Positions 42,558-50,801 of a DNA stretch of 64,000 bases are shown piece after piece. The notes under the pieces are model-generated. The model was not told where the DNA came from. It ran no database searches and saw only the letters and a list, made by a program, of their open reading frames with translations. A program made the translations under genes and the position numbers. Positions within the stretch are counted from its first letter, which is position 1. Every line of letters begins with the position of its first letter. Where the stretch lies: NCBI GenBank assembly GCA_035525365.1, contig DATLEK010000022.1:22311-86310 (forward strand), in the 5' to 3' direction. Origin of the DNA: GCA-2861595 sp035525365 (GTDB lineage: Bacteria; Actinomycetota; Acidimicrobiia; Acidimicrobiales; GCA-2861595).

Positions 42558-43787
42558 TCAGCGGCAGGCCACCCGGGAGCGGGCGGTGAGGCGGGCACAG
42601 AGCGCCTGGACCTGGCTGGCGGCGAGGGACCACGTGTAGCGCCGGGCCCGCGCCGCGGCGGCGCGTGACATGCGATCAGCCCGTTCCGGGTCCTTCAGGA
42701 TCTCAACGGCATGAGCGGCGAAGGCGGCGGGGTCGCGGTCGTCGACCAGAAAGCCGGTGCGACCATGCTCCACGAGGGTACGGAGCCCTCCAACGCCGGC
42801 AGCCACCACCGGGGTCCCGCAGGCGGCGGCCTCGAGGGCGACCAGGCCGAAGGACTCCGAGCGGCTGGGCACCAGGCACACGTCGGCCGCCCGGTAGTAC
42901 GTGGACAACAGCTCATGAGGTTGAGGATCGATGAAGCGCACCCGTCCCACCAGACCAAGCTCGGCGACGAGGCGGCGGACGCGGGCGACCTCGGCCACCC
43001 CGCCGGCACCGCTCGGTCCGCCGACCACAACGAGGATAACGTCACTGGAGAGGGACCCCGGTCCAGCCCTCAGCGCAGCCAATGCTCCCACGGCCACGTC
43101 CACCCCCTTCAGCGCCTGGATGCGGCCGACGAACAGCAGCATCGGGCCGGCGGGAAGCCCGAGGGCCCGGCGCGCCTGCGGACCGTGACCGGGAGAGAAG
43201 AACGCGTGGTCGACTCCGGGCGGCACCACTTCGATCCGGGTGGTATCCACGTCGTAGAGCCGGGCGATCTGGGAAGCCTCCACCGAGCAAGAAGCGAGCA
43301 CAGCGTCGGAACACGCCATCACGTCCCCCTCCGCCTGTGCCCGGTGGGCTGAGCCCACTTCCCCGTCGGCCTTTACCCGGGCCAGGGTGTGGAAGGTCGA
43401 GACGAGCGGAAGATCGAGGTCGTGCTTCAGGGCATGGCCCGCCAGACCCGACAGCCAGTAGTTGGCGTGGATGGCGTCCGCCGGATGATCACCCAGCAGG
43501 CGGGCCAGCACACCGTCGGTGAACTCACCCACCAAACCGGGGAGATCCTCCTTGCGCACCTGCTCGAGCGGTCCCGCCCCGATGTGGTGGACCCGGAGCC
43601 CCGGTTCCACCGCCACGACCGCCGCCTGCGCCGGCGACCACGCTCTGGTGTAGACGTCGCACTCCACGCCGCGGCGGGCCAGAGCCGAAGCGAGCTGGCG
43701 CACGTACACGTTCATTCCCCCACCGTCACCGGTGCCCGGCTGGGCCAGCGGCGACGTATGCATGGACAGAACGGCGAGCCGGCGCAT
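42558..43787 (-). CDS. mshA: D-inositol-3-phosphate glycosyltransferase (MshA)
   Basis: 409 residues. The GT4 N-terminus has PGTGDGGGMNVYVRQLASAL (donor/acceptor loop), then HANYWLSGLAGH and PLVSTFHTLARVKADGE, characteristic of MshA. The C-terminal domain has FVGRIQALKGVDV, SRSESFGLVALEAAACGTPV (E-x7-E motif). It links GlcNAc to inositol-3-phosphate, the first step of mycothiol synthesis. Closely related GT4 enzymes exist, but the HTLARVK segment supports MshA. Other msh genes are not in the window. Confidence 0.85.
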   Translation of the reverse strand: MRRLAVLSMHTSPLAQPGTGDGGGMNVYVRQLASALARRGVECDVYTRAWSPAQAAVVAVEPGLRVHHIGAGPLEQVRKEDLPGLVGEFTDGVLARLLGDHPADAIHANYWLSGLAGHALKHDLDLPLVSTFHTLARVKADGEVGSAHRAQAEGDVMACSDAVLASCSVEASQIARLYDVDTTRIEVVPPGVDHAFFSPGHGPQARRALGLPAGPMLLFVGRIQALKGVDVAVGALAALRAGPGSLSSDVILVVVGGPSGAGGVAEVARVRRLVAELGLVGRVRFIDPQPHELLSTYYRAADVCLVPSRSESFGLVALEAAACGTPVVAAGVGGLRTLVEHGRTGFLVDDRDPAAFAAHAVEILKDPERADRMSRAAAARARRYTWSLAASQVQALCARLTARSRVACR

Positions 43788-43805
43788 GAAATTGAGGGCC
43801 GATGC

Positions 43806-44345
43806 TCAGGGGAGCAGGCTGTCGACCGTGGCCTCTCCGGACTTGTAACGACGGATGATCTCGGCCTGCACGGTGTCCTGGCACTCGTGGAGAGCCCGGC
43901 GCTGGGAAGAGACCCGCTGCTCCAGGTCAACCAGAGCGGCGGCGATGGCCGCGACCTCCTCCTGGTCCATCGTCGGCAGCGTGGCGACGGTGTCGACGTC
44001 GATGATGCGGTCCAGTTCGGCTGTGAGCAGGCGGTGGTTGACGTCGCCGGTCATCTCAGTGGGCCGCCGGCCCGTGGTGGCGCCGCGCCCTCCCTCCGAC
44101 AGGATCTCCGGGAGGTGGTCGACGATGTCGGCCAAGCCTCCGTCCTCGCCACCCTCCCGACGGCGAAGCTCGGCGTTGATGATGTCCAGACGACCCTGGA
44201 CGAGGCGCCGGACGTACGAGAGCTCCCCTTCGACCTGCTCGCAGTGGCCCTTTCTCGTCCGTAGCTCCTCCATCGGGAGATCGTCGAGGTCCTCCACGAA
44301 GTCTGTGGCGAGAAGCCGGTCGAGTTCCGGAGGCGCATCACCCAT
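43806..44345 (-). CDS. RsiG-like c-di-GMP-binding anti-sigma factor
   Basis: 179 residues from ATG 44345. The sequence EGELSYVRRLVQGRLD fits the RsiG signature E-x3-S-x2-R-x3-Q-x3-D exactly. A second helix, EQRVSSQRRALHECQD, fits the same pattern except that Gln is His. In Streptomyces RsiG, two antiparallel helices each carry a copy and bind a c-di-GMP dimer, which lets the protein hold sigma WhiG. RLDIINAELRRR and MDQEEVAAIAAALVDLE flank these helices. The older name of this family is aerial mycelium formation protein. It lies between mshA and sodX, all minus strand. A WhiG homologue is not in the window. Confidence 0.85.
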   Translation of the reverse strand: MGDAPPELDRLLATDFVEDLDDLPMEELRTRKGHCEQVEGELSYVRRLVQGRLDIINAELRRREGGEDGGLADIVDHLPEILSEGGRGATTGRRPTEMTGDVNHRLLTAELDRIIDVDTVATLPTMDQEEVAAIAAALVDLEQRVSSQRRALHECQDTVQAEIIRRYKSGEATVDSLLP

Positions 44346-44367
44346 ACCCGTGATGGTACCCCCACCC

Positions 44368-44712
44368 TCAGTGGACCTGGCCCGTGCGCCCGCCCGGGGC
44401 ATAGCGGTAGACGACCCTCGCTTCAATCCGCACCGTGCCGAACACCGAGCTGTCGGTGCTGGACCCCGTGTTGTCCCCCCTCACTACGGCCCTGTTCCCC
44501 TCCATGGAGACCACACGCTTGACCAACAGGCGGTCATACAAGCGGGGATCCCGGACCACGACCAACTGGCCCGGGCGGGCCCGCCGGCATCGCACCGCCA
44601 GCACCCGGTCGCCCTGCCACAGAGTCGGCAACATGCTGTGGCCGCTGACTTCCACCCGGCGCAGCAGGGAGAAGCCGGCGACGAGCGCAGTGACTACGGT
44701 ACCCAGCAGCAC
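44368..44712 (-). CDS. sodX: Nickel superoxide dismutase maturation protease (S26 signal-peptidase-like)
   Basis: 114 residues from GTG 44712; the frame is open further, but upstream starts would run into sodN on the other strand. After a membrane helix (LLGTVVTALVAGFSLL) come SGHSMLPTLWQGDRVL (catalytic serine before MLPT) and LLVKRVVSMEGNRAVVRGDN (catalytic lysine and the GDN motif). This is the reduced signal-peptidase fold of the protease that removes the leader of Ni-SOD so that His1 can bind nickel. Divergent placement beside sodN (51 bases) is the usual arrangement. Confidence 0.85.
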   Translation of the reverse strand: MLLGTVVTALVAGFSLLRRVEVSGHSMLPTLWQGDRVLAVRCRRARPGQLVVVRDPRLYDRLLVKRVVSMEGNRAVVRGDNTGSSTDSSVFGTVRIEARVVYRYAPGGRTGQVH

Positions 44713-44763
44713 CTGCCGGGTCGCGAGCCAGAACCCGGCACCCCGACAAGGAGGAGCGTTGCC

Positions 44764-45180
44764 ATGCCCATGCTTGCCCGCCTGTTGACCGTCCTGGACC
44801 AGCTGCGTCCACCTGTTGCGGTTCATGCCCATTGCGATCTCCCCTGCGGGGTGTACGACCCGGCGCAGGCCCGCATCGAGGCCGAATCCATCAAGGGCAT
44901 CCTCGACAAGTACCACGCATCGGACGACGAAACTTTCCGCCAGCGTGCCATTCTCATCAAGGAGGAACGGGCCGACCTGGTGAAGCACCACCTGTGGGTG
45001 CTGTGGACGGACTACTTCAAGCCACCGCATCTCGAGCAGTTCCCGAACCTGCACGAGCTGTTCTGGAACGCCACCAAGGCCGCTGGCGCCACCAAGCAGT
45101 CCGCCGACGTGGCGTCGGCCGAGAAGCTGCTCGCCGCCATCGACGAGATCGCCGAGATCTTCTGGAAGACGAAGGTATAG
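44764..45180 (+). CDS. sodN: Nickel superoxide dismutase precursor
   Basis: 138 residues from ATG 44764, preceded by AAGGAGG. The leader of about 22 residues is followed by HCDLPCGVYDPAQARIEAES, the nickel hook: after leader removal His1, Cys2 and Cys6 bind nickel. The rest is a four-helix bundle (AILIKEERADLVKHHLWVLW, YFKPPHLEQFPNLHELFW), with length normal for the family. It dismutates superoxide in the cytoplasm. It is followed two bases later by the DUF989-like membrane gene, so both are likely on one message. Confidence 0.95.
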   Translation: MPMLARLLTVLDQLRPPVAVHAHCDLPCGVYDPAQARIEAESIKGILDKYHASDDETFRQRAILIKEERADLVKHHLWVLWTDYFKPPHLEQFPNLHELFWNATKAAGATKQSADVASAEKLLAAIDEIAEIFWKTKV

Positions 45181-45182
45181 CC

Positions 45183-45911
45183 GTGGAGATCTTCACGCAG
45201 GCCGGTGGGGAGATGCTGTCCAGATGGGGGCACTACCTCTCCGGCGTCACCTGGATCGGCCTGCTCTACTACTTCAACTTCGTGCAGGTGCCTTCGTTCG
45301 CCCAGTTCGATGCAGCCTCGCGCACCGAGGTGGTCACCAAGCTGGCCCCCAGGGCGCTGTGGTGGTTCCGGTACGCGGCGGTGCTCACCGTCCTCACCGG
45401 GGTCATGATCCTCGGGTTCCAGGAGAACCTGTCCGGAGGTGACTACTTCAAGACCTCGCTCGGGATGAGCATCGCCACCGGCATCCTCATGGCGTTGATC
45501 ATGTTCGCCAATGTCTGGATGGTCATCTGGCCCAACCAGCGGATCGTGATCGCGTCGGCTGAGCAGGTGGCAGCGGGGGGACAGCCCGATCCGGCGGCCG
45601 CGGCTGCGGGGCGCAAGGCGCTGCTCGCGTCACGGACGAACACCCTGCTCTCCATCCCCATGTTGTTCTTCATGGGGTTCACCAGCCATCTGGCCCGCGT
45701 GTACGAGCTGCAGCCGAAGGGCGGCGAGCGGGGCCTGTACTGGTTCGTGACCATCCTGGTCCTGGTGCTCATCGAGCTGAACGGGACCGGCCGCATCGGC
45801 GGCACCGGCCCTGGGCCGACCAAGGTCTATCTCGAGACCCACAAGAACACGATCATCGCCGGCTTCGTCGTCTGGGCCTTCTTCCTCCTCTTTTGGGAGA
45901 TCCTCTTCTAG
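45183..45911 (+). CDS. PuuD-like (DUF989) membrane protein without cytochrome domain
   Basis: 242 residues from GTG 45183. Six to seven hydrophobic helices are visible, with segments WGHYLSGVTWIGLLYYFNFV, APRALWWFRYAAVLTVLTG, NVWMVIWPNQRIVIAS and NTLLSIPMLFFMGFTSH, which match the membrane part of urate hydroxylase PuuD. The full PuuD enzyme has a C-terminal cytochrome c domain; this protein ends after the last helix (FLLFWEILF), so it lacks it. Conserved histidines and arginines of the membrane part remain. Coupling to sodN suggests a role linked to superoxide or peroxide; the reaction is unknown. Confidence 0.72.
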   Translation: MEIFTQAGGEMLSRWGHYLSGVTWIGLLYYFNFVQVPSFAQFDAASRTEVVTKLAPRALWWFRYAAVLTVLTGVMILGFQENLSGGDYFKTSLGMSIATGILMALIMFANVWMVIWPNQRIVIASAEQVAAGGQPDPAAAAAGRKALLASRTNTLLSIPMLFFMGFTSHLARVYELQPKGGERGLYWFVTILVLVLIELNGTGRIGGTGPGPTKVYLETHKNTIIAGFVVWAFFLLFWEILF

Positions 45912-46732
45912 TCCAGGGACAGGATGGCAGCCAACGCCCAGACCGGGCCGAGTACGAGCAACGAGTCCAGCCGGCGCACAGCGGGAACGCGTGTCCTTCG
46001 ATCTCCGACCAGCTCAGCGGCGGCCAGCGGCCCCACCGGTGCGAGGGCGGCGGCAAGGAGCCCGAAGAGCCAGGGGGTGGCTCCACGGAACGGCGGTGAC
46101 AGCACTGCGGCGACGGCCAGGGTGACGGCGGCGATGCTCGCCACACCCGCCGCCGGTCCCTCCCAGGCCGATGCCGCGCCGGCACCCACCAGATAGGCGC
46201 TGGCGTCGAAGACCTGCACGAAGCTGAGCAGGACGAAGACGGGGATGAAGGCTTCCGCCCGGAGCAGGACCAGCGCGGCGCCGGCCAGTCCGAAGGCGAC
46301 AGCAAGGATGCCGGTCAGGCCCGGGCTGGCGGCTCGATGCCCCGGTGGCGCCATGAGTCGGGCGGCGATGAGCACACAACCGACCAGGAGCACCGCGGCG
46401 CCGACGGCCAGGATCCCGAAGATCGACGCGCCGGCCACCAGAGCGGCGCCGGCGCCACTCATCGGTACAGCGGCTCGGCGGTGGCGGCGGCGCCACGATC
46501 TCGCCGCCTGCACCGCGGCCAGAGCCGCTACCGGGGTGATGACCATGGCCAGCGGGATCGGGCCGGCGGCGGCGGCGACATGGGTCACCAGCGCCCACAG
46601 CAGCCCGAGCCGGATGTGGGGGCCATCAGCCGGAACAGAGACCGTTGCCGCGCTCCCGAATCTGATGGAGGTAGGCAGCCGAAGTCGGCCTAGCCGGCCT
46701 TCACGCGCCAGCCTCGTCGCACGATGCGCCAT
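45908..46732 (-). CDS. Divergent CdsA-like membrane protein
   Basis: 274 residues with about eight membrane helices. The C-terminal third (SFVQVFDASAYLVGAGAASA, then LAPVGPLAAAELVGDRRTR, VPAVRRLDSLLVLGP) is laid out like phosphatidate cytidylyltransferase, whose signature ends in D-x2-D. Here several charged catalytic positions are changed (for example R-R-L-D in place of D-R-x-D), so activity is doubtful. It may make or modify another nucleotide-activated lipid, or be inactive. It ends four bases inside the PuuD-like gene (convergent) and starts three bases after the MoaD-like gene. Confidence 0.55.
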   Translation of the reverse strand: MAHRATRLAREGRLGRLRLPTSIRFGSAATVSVPADGPHIRLGLLWALVTHVAAAAGPIPLAMVITPVAALAAVQAARSWRRRHRRAAVPMSGAGAALVAGASIFGILAVGAAVLLVGCVLIAARLMAPPGHRAASPGLTGILAVAFGLAGAALVLLRAEAFIPVFVLLSFVQVFDASAYLVGAGAASAWEGPAAGVASIAAVTLAVAAVLSPPFRGATPWLFGLLAAALAPVGPLAAAELVGDRRTRVPAVRRLDSLLVLGPVWALAAILSLD

Positions 46733-46735
46733 CGC

Positions 46736-46975
46736 CTACGAGCCGCCCGAGACGGGGGGCAGGACGGCGACCTCGTCCTCGTCCAGAACGGGGTCCTCCG
46801 CCACCGCCGGTTGTCCGTTCAGCCAAACCCGACTCCTGCTCAGCACCGCGGCGAACCCATCGCCATAACGGAGCCGGGCCGCAGCAAGGACATCTCCGAC
46901 CGTGTTTCCTTCGAAAAGCTCCCGCCCTGTTCCCGCAGCCTCGCGGGCGGCGGCGAAGAGCCGTAGAACAGCCAT
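46736..46975 (-). CDS. MoaD/ThiS-family sulphur carrier protein
   Basis: 79 residues from ATG 46975. The beta-grasp start AVLRLFAAAREAAGTG and the end DEDEVAVLPPVSGGS are typical of MoaD. The usual terminal Gly-Gly is followed by one extra Ser, as in some carriers that need trimming before activation. It would carry sulphur for molybdopterin or another pathway. No moaE or moeB partner lies in the window, so the pathway is open. Confidence 0.8.
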   Translation of the reverse strand: MAVLRLFAAAREAAGTGRELFEGNTVGDVLAAARLRYGDGFAAVLSRSRVWLNGQPAVAEDPVLDEDEVAVLPPVSGGS

Positions 46976-46994
46976 CGGCTCCGTCCCCTCGGGA

Positions 46995-47849
46995 CTACGC
47001 CGCGACCTCGGCGCGGCCGTGGGTGATGCACCGGCGGCCGTTGCTGTGGGCCTCGAAGGCATAGACGAGGTGTCCCGTGGTGGGGTCGGCGCCGGCGTCG
47101 TAGACGGTGGTGACCAGATCTTCGCCGGGAAGGACGAACTCCGAGAAACGCACGGCTAGTCGAAGAAGGCGAGACGGGTCGCCGCCGGCCACGGTGTCGA
47201 GAACGGCCTGTCCGGTCATGGCCATCGTGCACAGCCCGTGGACGATGATCCCCGGCAGCCCCACGCCACGGGCCACCTCGTCGTCGACATGGATGGCCAT
47301 CTCGTCTCCTGAGGCGTCGCGGTAACGAAAGGTCTGGTCCGGGTCGACGTGGATCGACTGCTCACCGACCCAGTGGTCACGGGCCCCGGCCGGAAAGCGG
47401 TGGTCCGGCTTATCCGGACCGGCTTTCTCCGTGCCCGGTAGGTCACGGATGACCATGGTGGCGTACTGCTCCAGGACCGGCTCGCGGGTTGTGCCGTCGG
47501 TGCTGGTGAGCTTAACCGTGTAGCGGCTGGCCGAGCCGACCGGCCGGATGCTGTAGGCCTCGGCGACGGTGGACAGAACCATCCCCGGCACCAGCGGTCG
47601 GTGGAAGTGCATGTCCTGCTCGCCGTGCACGATCCTCAGCGTCGCCTCGGCCGGCACGACGTCGGCAAGTGCCTCGCCCAGCGCAGCCCATGTTGGTACC
47701 ACCGCGAACACCGGTGGCACGGATCCGCCGGAGCGGTAGGCGTCGTCGCCCTCGTTGGTGGCCGCGGCGTAGGCCTTCACCCGCTCAGGGTCGACCACCT
47801 CGGTTCGCTCTCCGTAGCGAACTCCCACCTTGTGCCTCGCCAGCCCCAT
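46995..47849 (-). CDS. MaoC-like double hot-dog dehydratase
   Basis: 284 residues from ATG 47849. The N-terminal half (YAAATNEGDDAYRSGGSVPP, VHGEQDMHFHRPLVPGM) is the FAS1-like dehydratase fold, and the C-terminal half (IHVDDEVARGVGLPGIIVHG, FSEFVLPGEDL) is the catalytic MaoC hot dog. The hydratase motif D-x4-H is seen as HVDDEVARGVGLPGIIVHGL. It likely hydrates enoyl-CoA or dehydrates hydroxyacyl-CoA; the substrate is unknown. It is divergent from the histidine phosphatase gene, 27 bases apart. Confidence 0.85.
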   Translation of the reverse strand: MGLARHKVGVRYGERTEVVDPERVKAYAAATNEGDDAYRSGGSVPPVFAVVPTWAALGEALADVVPAEATLRIVHGEQDMHFHRPLVPGMVLSTVAEAYSIRPVGSASRYTVKLTSTDGTTREPVLEQYATMVIRDLPGTEKAGPDKPDHRFPAGARDHWVGEQSIHVDPDQTFRYRDASGDEMAIHVDDEVARGVGLPGIIVHGLCTMAMTGQAVLDTVAGGDPSRLLRLAVRFSEFVLPGEDLVTTVYDAGADPTTGHLVYAFEAHSNGRRCITHGRAEVAA

Positions 47850-47876
47850 GCCGGCGAAGGTAGTTGACTGGCGCCC

Positions 47877-48500
47877 GTGGCCCGCCTGCTGCTTCTCCGC
47901 CACGGCCAGTCCACGTGGAACGCCGAACACCGGTGGCAGGGCATGGCCGACCCGCCGCTCTCCGAACTGGGCGAGCGACAGGCCGAGCGCGCCGCAGCGT
48001 GGCTGGCCGGCGCGGCTCCATCTTTCTCGGCAGTGGCGGCCTCGGACCTCCGGCGGTCGCGCCGCACGGCCGAGATCATCGCTGAGGCGCTGGGCCTCGG
48101 GGAGGTCGAGCTCGATCCGGCCCTTCGCGAGCGTGACGTGGGTGAGTGGAGCGGCTGCACGACGGACGAGATCACGGCCCGCTGGCCGGAGGAGTTGAGA
48201 GCATGGCGTAACGGCCGTCTCGCCCGCCCGCCCGGTGGCGAGGACGATTCTTCGCTGGTCAGGCGGGTGGTGCCGACCCTGGAGCGGCTGGCCGCCGGCC
48301 CCGAGGGCTTCGTGCTCGTCGTCACCCACGGCGGAGCCATCCGCGCCCTCGAGCGCCACCTCGGCGTGCCTTCCTGCACCCCGGCCAACCTGTGCGGTCG
48401 CTGGTTCTGGTGGGACGACGCCGACGACCTTCGGGCCGACGAGGCTCTTCACCTGCCGGAAAGCGCCCAAGCGGACGATGACATCGTCGCTCCGCTCTGA
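47877..48500 (+). CDS. Histidine phosphatase family protein
   Basis: 207 residues from GTG 47877. LLLLRHGQSTWN is the catalytic RHG motif; DLRRSRRTAEII and ERDVGEWSG are conserved; VVTHGGAIRALERHL holds the second histidine. These enzymes act on phosphoesters ranging from phosphoglycerate to nucleotides or sugars, so the substrate cannot be given. It is cytoplasmic; length fits the small phosphatase subgroup. Confidence 0.88.
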   Translation: MARLLLLRHGQSTWNAEHRWQGMADPPLSELGERQAERAAAWLAGAAPSFSAVAASDLRRSRRTAEIIAEALGLGEVELDPALRERDVGEWSGCTTDEITARWPEELRAWRNGRLARPPGGEDDSSLVRRVVPTLERLAAGPEGFVLVVTHGGAIRALERHLGVPSCTPANLCGRWFWWDDADDLRADEALHLPESAQADDDIVAPL

Positions 48501-48552
48501 CCGTCGTTCAAGTCGTCACAGCCCTGTAGCCACCTTTGCGCCATGTCTCCGA

Positions 48553-49377
48553 TCATGGCGAAGGGTCTGGAGCCGGACGGGTGACACGGGTTGCCAGCTC
48601 GGCCAGCAGGCGGTCGGCGAAGGCGGGCGTGAGCAGGTCGGTGCCGTGGCCGGCGTCCTCGTACCACCAGAGGGCCTTTGGCTCATTGGCCCAGCCGTAG
48701 ATCGCCTCGGCGTGCTGGGGACCGAAGTACCAGTCGTCGGGATCGTGGACCACGATGGTGAAGGCGGGGGCGATGGCGGCCACCACCTCCTCGGCCTCGG
48801 GGAGGAACTCGCAGTCCACCGCCACCCTGGTACGCAGGACCTTCGACAGGAAGACCCTCCCTGCGGGGCCGCTGACCCACCTCCGGGCCCGGGTCGAGCC
48901 CTCGCGGTCCACCTGGCCCCACGCCGGCGCGCTGATCGCCACCGTGCCGGCTACTCCGCCGGCGCTGCCGGCGTGCAGCAGCACGGCGGCGCCTCCCAGG
49001 CTCATGCCCACTGTCACCACCGGCAGGCCCGGCGGGGCGGCGGCGGCGGCGGCGGCCACGTCGAGCGGCTCGAAGCGCCCCATTGAACACAGCCCGCCTG
49101 ATTCGCCGTGCCCCCGGAGGTCGGGCACCACCACGTGGGCCCGGCGGGCCAGCAGGTGGGCGAAGGCATACACCCTGGGCGCGCGGGACCAGTTGACGAA
49201 GCCGTGTACCAGAACGACCGTGCAGAAGGCGTCACTCGGCCCCTGCAACTTCCATGCGTTCAGCCCCACCCCGTCGGAGGTGGTGAGCGAGATCCGTTGC
49301 TCCCGGTCGTACCGGGGAGCAACGACGTACTTGCGGAGGTAGCGGGTTACCGCCCGGCCGGTACGGAGCGTCGCCAT
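48553..49377 (-). CDS. Alpha/beta hydrolase
   Basis: 274 residues from ATG 49377, which lies 31 bases inside the end of the ABC1-kinase gene. VVLVHGFVNWSRAPRVY is the oxyanion loop, VTVGMSLGGAAVLLHAG the nucleophile elbow with Ser, and the His is in EDAGHGTDLL. VVHDPDDWYFGP provides the acid. The N-terminus has no signal peptide. The substrate is unknown; a lipid or ester hydrolase is plausible. Confidence 0.83.
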   Translation of the reverse strand: MATLRTGRAVTRYLRKYVVAPRYDREQRISLTTSDGVGLNAWKLQGPSDAFCTVVLVHGFVNWSRAPRVYAFAHLLARRAHVVVPDLRGHGESGGLCSMGRFEPLDVAAAAAAAPPGLPVVTVGMSLGGAAVLLHAGSAGGVAGTVAISAPAWGQVDREGSTRARRWVSGPAGRVFLSKVLRTRVAVDCEFLPEAEEVVAAIAPAFTIVVHDPDDWYFGPQHAEAIYGWANEPKALWWYEDAGHGTDLLTPAFADRLLAELATRVTRPAPDPSP

Positions 49378-50798
49378 TCCGCTTCGAGTCGTCCCAGCTC
49401 CGTGCACGGCGGCGCGCCCTCCCGGTACTCGGCGAGGATGCCCCGCCAGTTGTTGGTGGCCTCGAGGCGGCTGAGCAGTGCGCTCACTCCCCACACCACC
49501 CGGTCGAGGATGACGTAGGACGTCGGCATGTTCAGCTTCTTGATCAGCTCGCCGTAGCGGCCCTGCATGTCAACCACGGTCTGCAAGGCCCTGCCCGTCC
49601 ACTCCCTGGTGTAGGTGAAACGCTCGGTGAGGTACGGCTCGTACGGCCCCCGCACGTACTCGAACACGAACTCCGGATCGAAGCCGTGGTTGGGAGAGAG
49701 GAAGTTCGCCTCGATCGACGTGCGTACCAGTCGTTCGGGGTCTTCGGCCAGCACTGCGTCGAGCACAGGGCCGAGACGGTCGAACTCACCGGCGGACCAC
49801 TTCTTGACGAGTCCGAAGTCCAGGAAAGTGACCGAGCCGTCCTGGTGGAAGCGGTAGTTACCGGGATGGGGATCCCCATTGAACACGTTGTGGAGGTGGA
49901 TGGACCCCTGGGCGAAGCGCATGATCACCTCGCCGGCCCGGTCCTTGATGGCCTGATCGGTGGTGACCAGGAACTCCTCCCAGCGCATTCCTTCGACCCA
50001 TTCGCTGGTGATCACCCGGCGGGCACTGCGCTCCGGGACCACGCGCGGGATGCGGATGAAGGGGTGACCGACGTAGCGGTCGGCGAACTCACTCTGGCAG
50101 GCGGCTTCGTGGCGGTAGTCGAGCTCGTCGGCCATCCGCTCCCGTAACTCGTCCACCAGGGCCTTCACCTCGAGGTTCTTCAAGGCGAACTGGGCGAAGA
50201 CGTTGTAGAGGAACTCGGCGTTGTCGAGGTCGCTCTGGATGGCCTTGTCCACGCCCGGGTACTGGACCTTGACAGCCACCAAACGGCCGTCGGGCATGAC
50301 CGCCTTGTGGACCTGGCCTATGGAGGCGGCGGCCACGGGAATGGGGTCCCAGTCGAGGAACAGCTTGTCGGGGTCGGCGCCCAGCTCTTTGCGGATCACG
50401 CCTTCGGCGAGGCTCGGCGCCATTGGGGGCACGTCGGCCTGGAGGGTGGCCAGCGCCGCCTTGGCCTCCTCGGGAAGGCCGTCGGCGATGAACGACAGCA
50501 TCTGGCCCGCCTTCATGATGGCGCCCTTCATCCCGCCCAGCACCTTGGCCACGTCCTCGGCTGAGCGGATGGCGAACTGCTCCTCCAGCCGGGCTCTTTC
50601 CTCCTCGGTGGCCCGCCGCCCCAGGATCTTGACCTGGGCGAAGTGGAAGCTGCGGCGGGTGGTGAGGCGCCACACCCTCGCCTGGCGTTCAAAGCGGGCT
50701 CGCCGTTCCGGGTTGCGGAGGATCCTGGACCCGCGGAACCCGGCAATGCCTACGCCGGCGAGGGTGCCGAGGCTGGCCGCCGCCGCTGCCTTGCGCAC
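49347..50798 (-). CDS. ABC1/UbiB-family atypical kinase
   Basis: 483 residues. The family motifs are all present: KAGQMLSFIADGLPEEAKAA (the KxGQ motif), PVAAASIGQVHKA (Ala-rich nucleotide loop), VAVKVQYPGVDKAI (Lys), GDPHPGNY (catalytic Asp and Asn) and FLDFGLVKKW (DFG). UbiB proteins are needed for quinone synthesis or lipid handling at membranes. The N-terminus has a hydrophobic stretch (AASLGTLAGVGIAGF). Since the organism seems to use menaquinone, the role may differ from E. coli UbiB. Confidence 0.9.
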   Translation of the reverse strand: MRKAAAAASLGTLAGVGIAGFRGSRILRNPERRARFERQARVWRLTTRRSFHFAQVKILGRRATEEERARLEEQFAIRSAEDVAKVLGGMKGAIMKAGQMLSFIADGLPEEAKAALATLQADVPPMAPSLAEGVIRKELGADPDKLFLDWDPIPVAAASIGQVHKAVMPDGRLVAVKVQYPGVDKAIQSDLDNAEFLYNVFAQFALKNLEVKALVDELRERMADELDYRHEAACQSEFADRYVGHPFIRIPRVVPERSARRVITSEWVEGMRWEEFLVTTDQAIKDRAGEVIMRFAQGSIHLHNVFNGDPHPGNYRFHQDGSVTFLDFGLVKKWSAGEFDRLGPVLDAVLAEDPERLVRTSIEANFLSPNHGFDPEFVFEYVRGPYEPYLTERFTYTREWTGRALQTVVDMQGRYGELIKKLNMPTSYVILDRVVWGVSALLSRLEATNNWRGILAEYREGAPPCTELGRLEAEWRRSVPAGR

Positions 50799-50801
50799 CG
50801 C

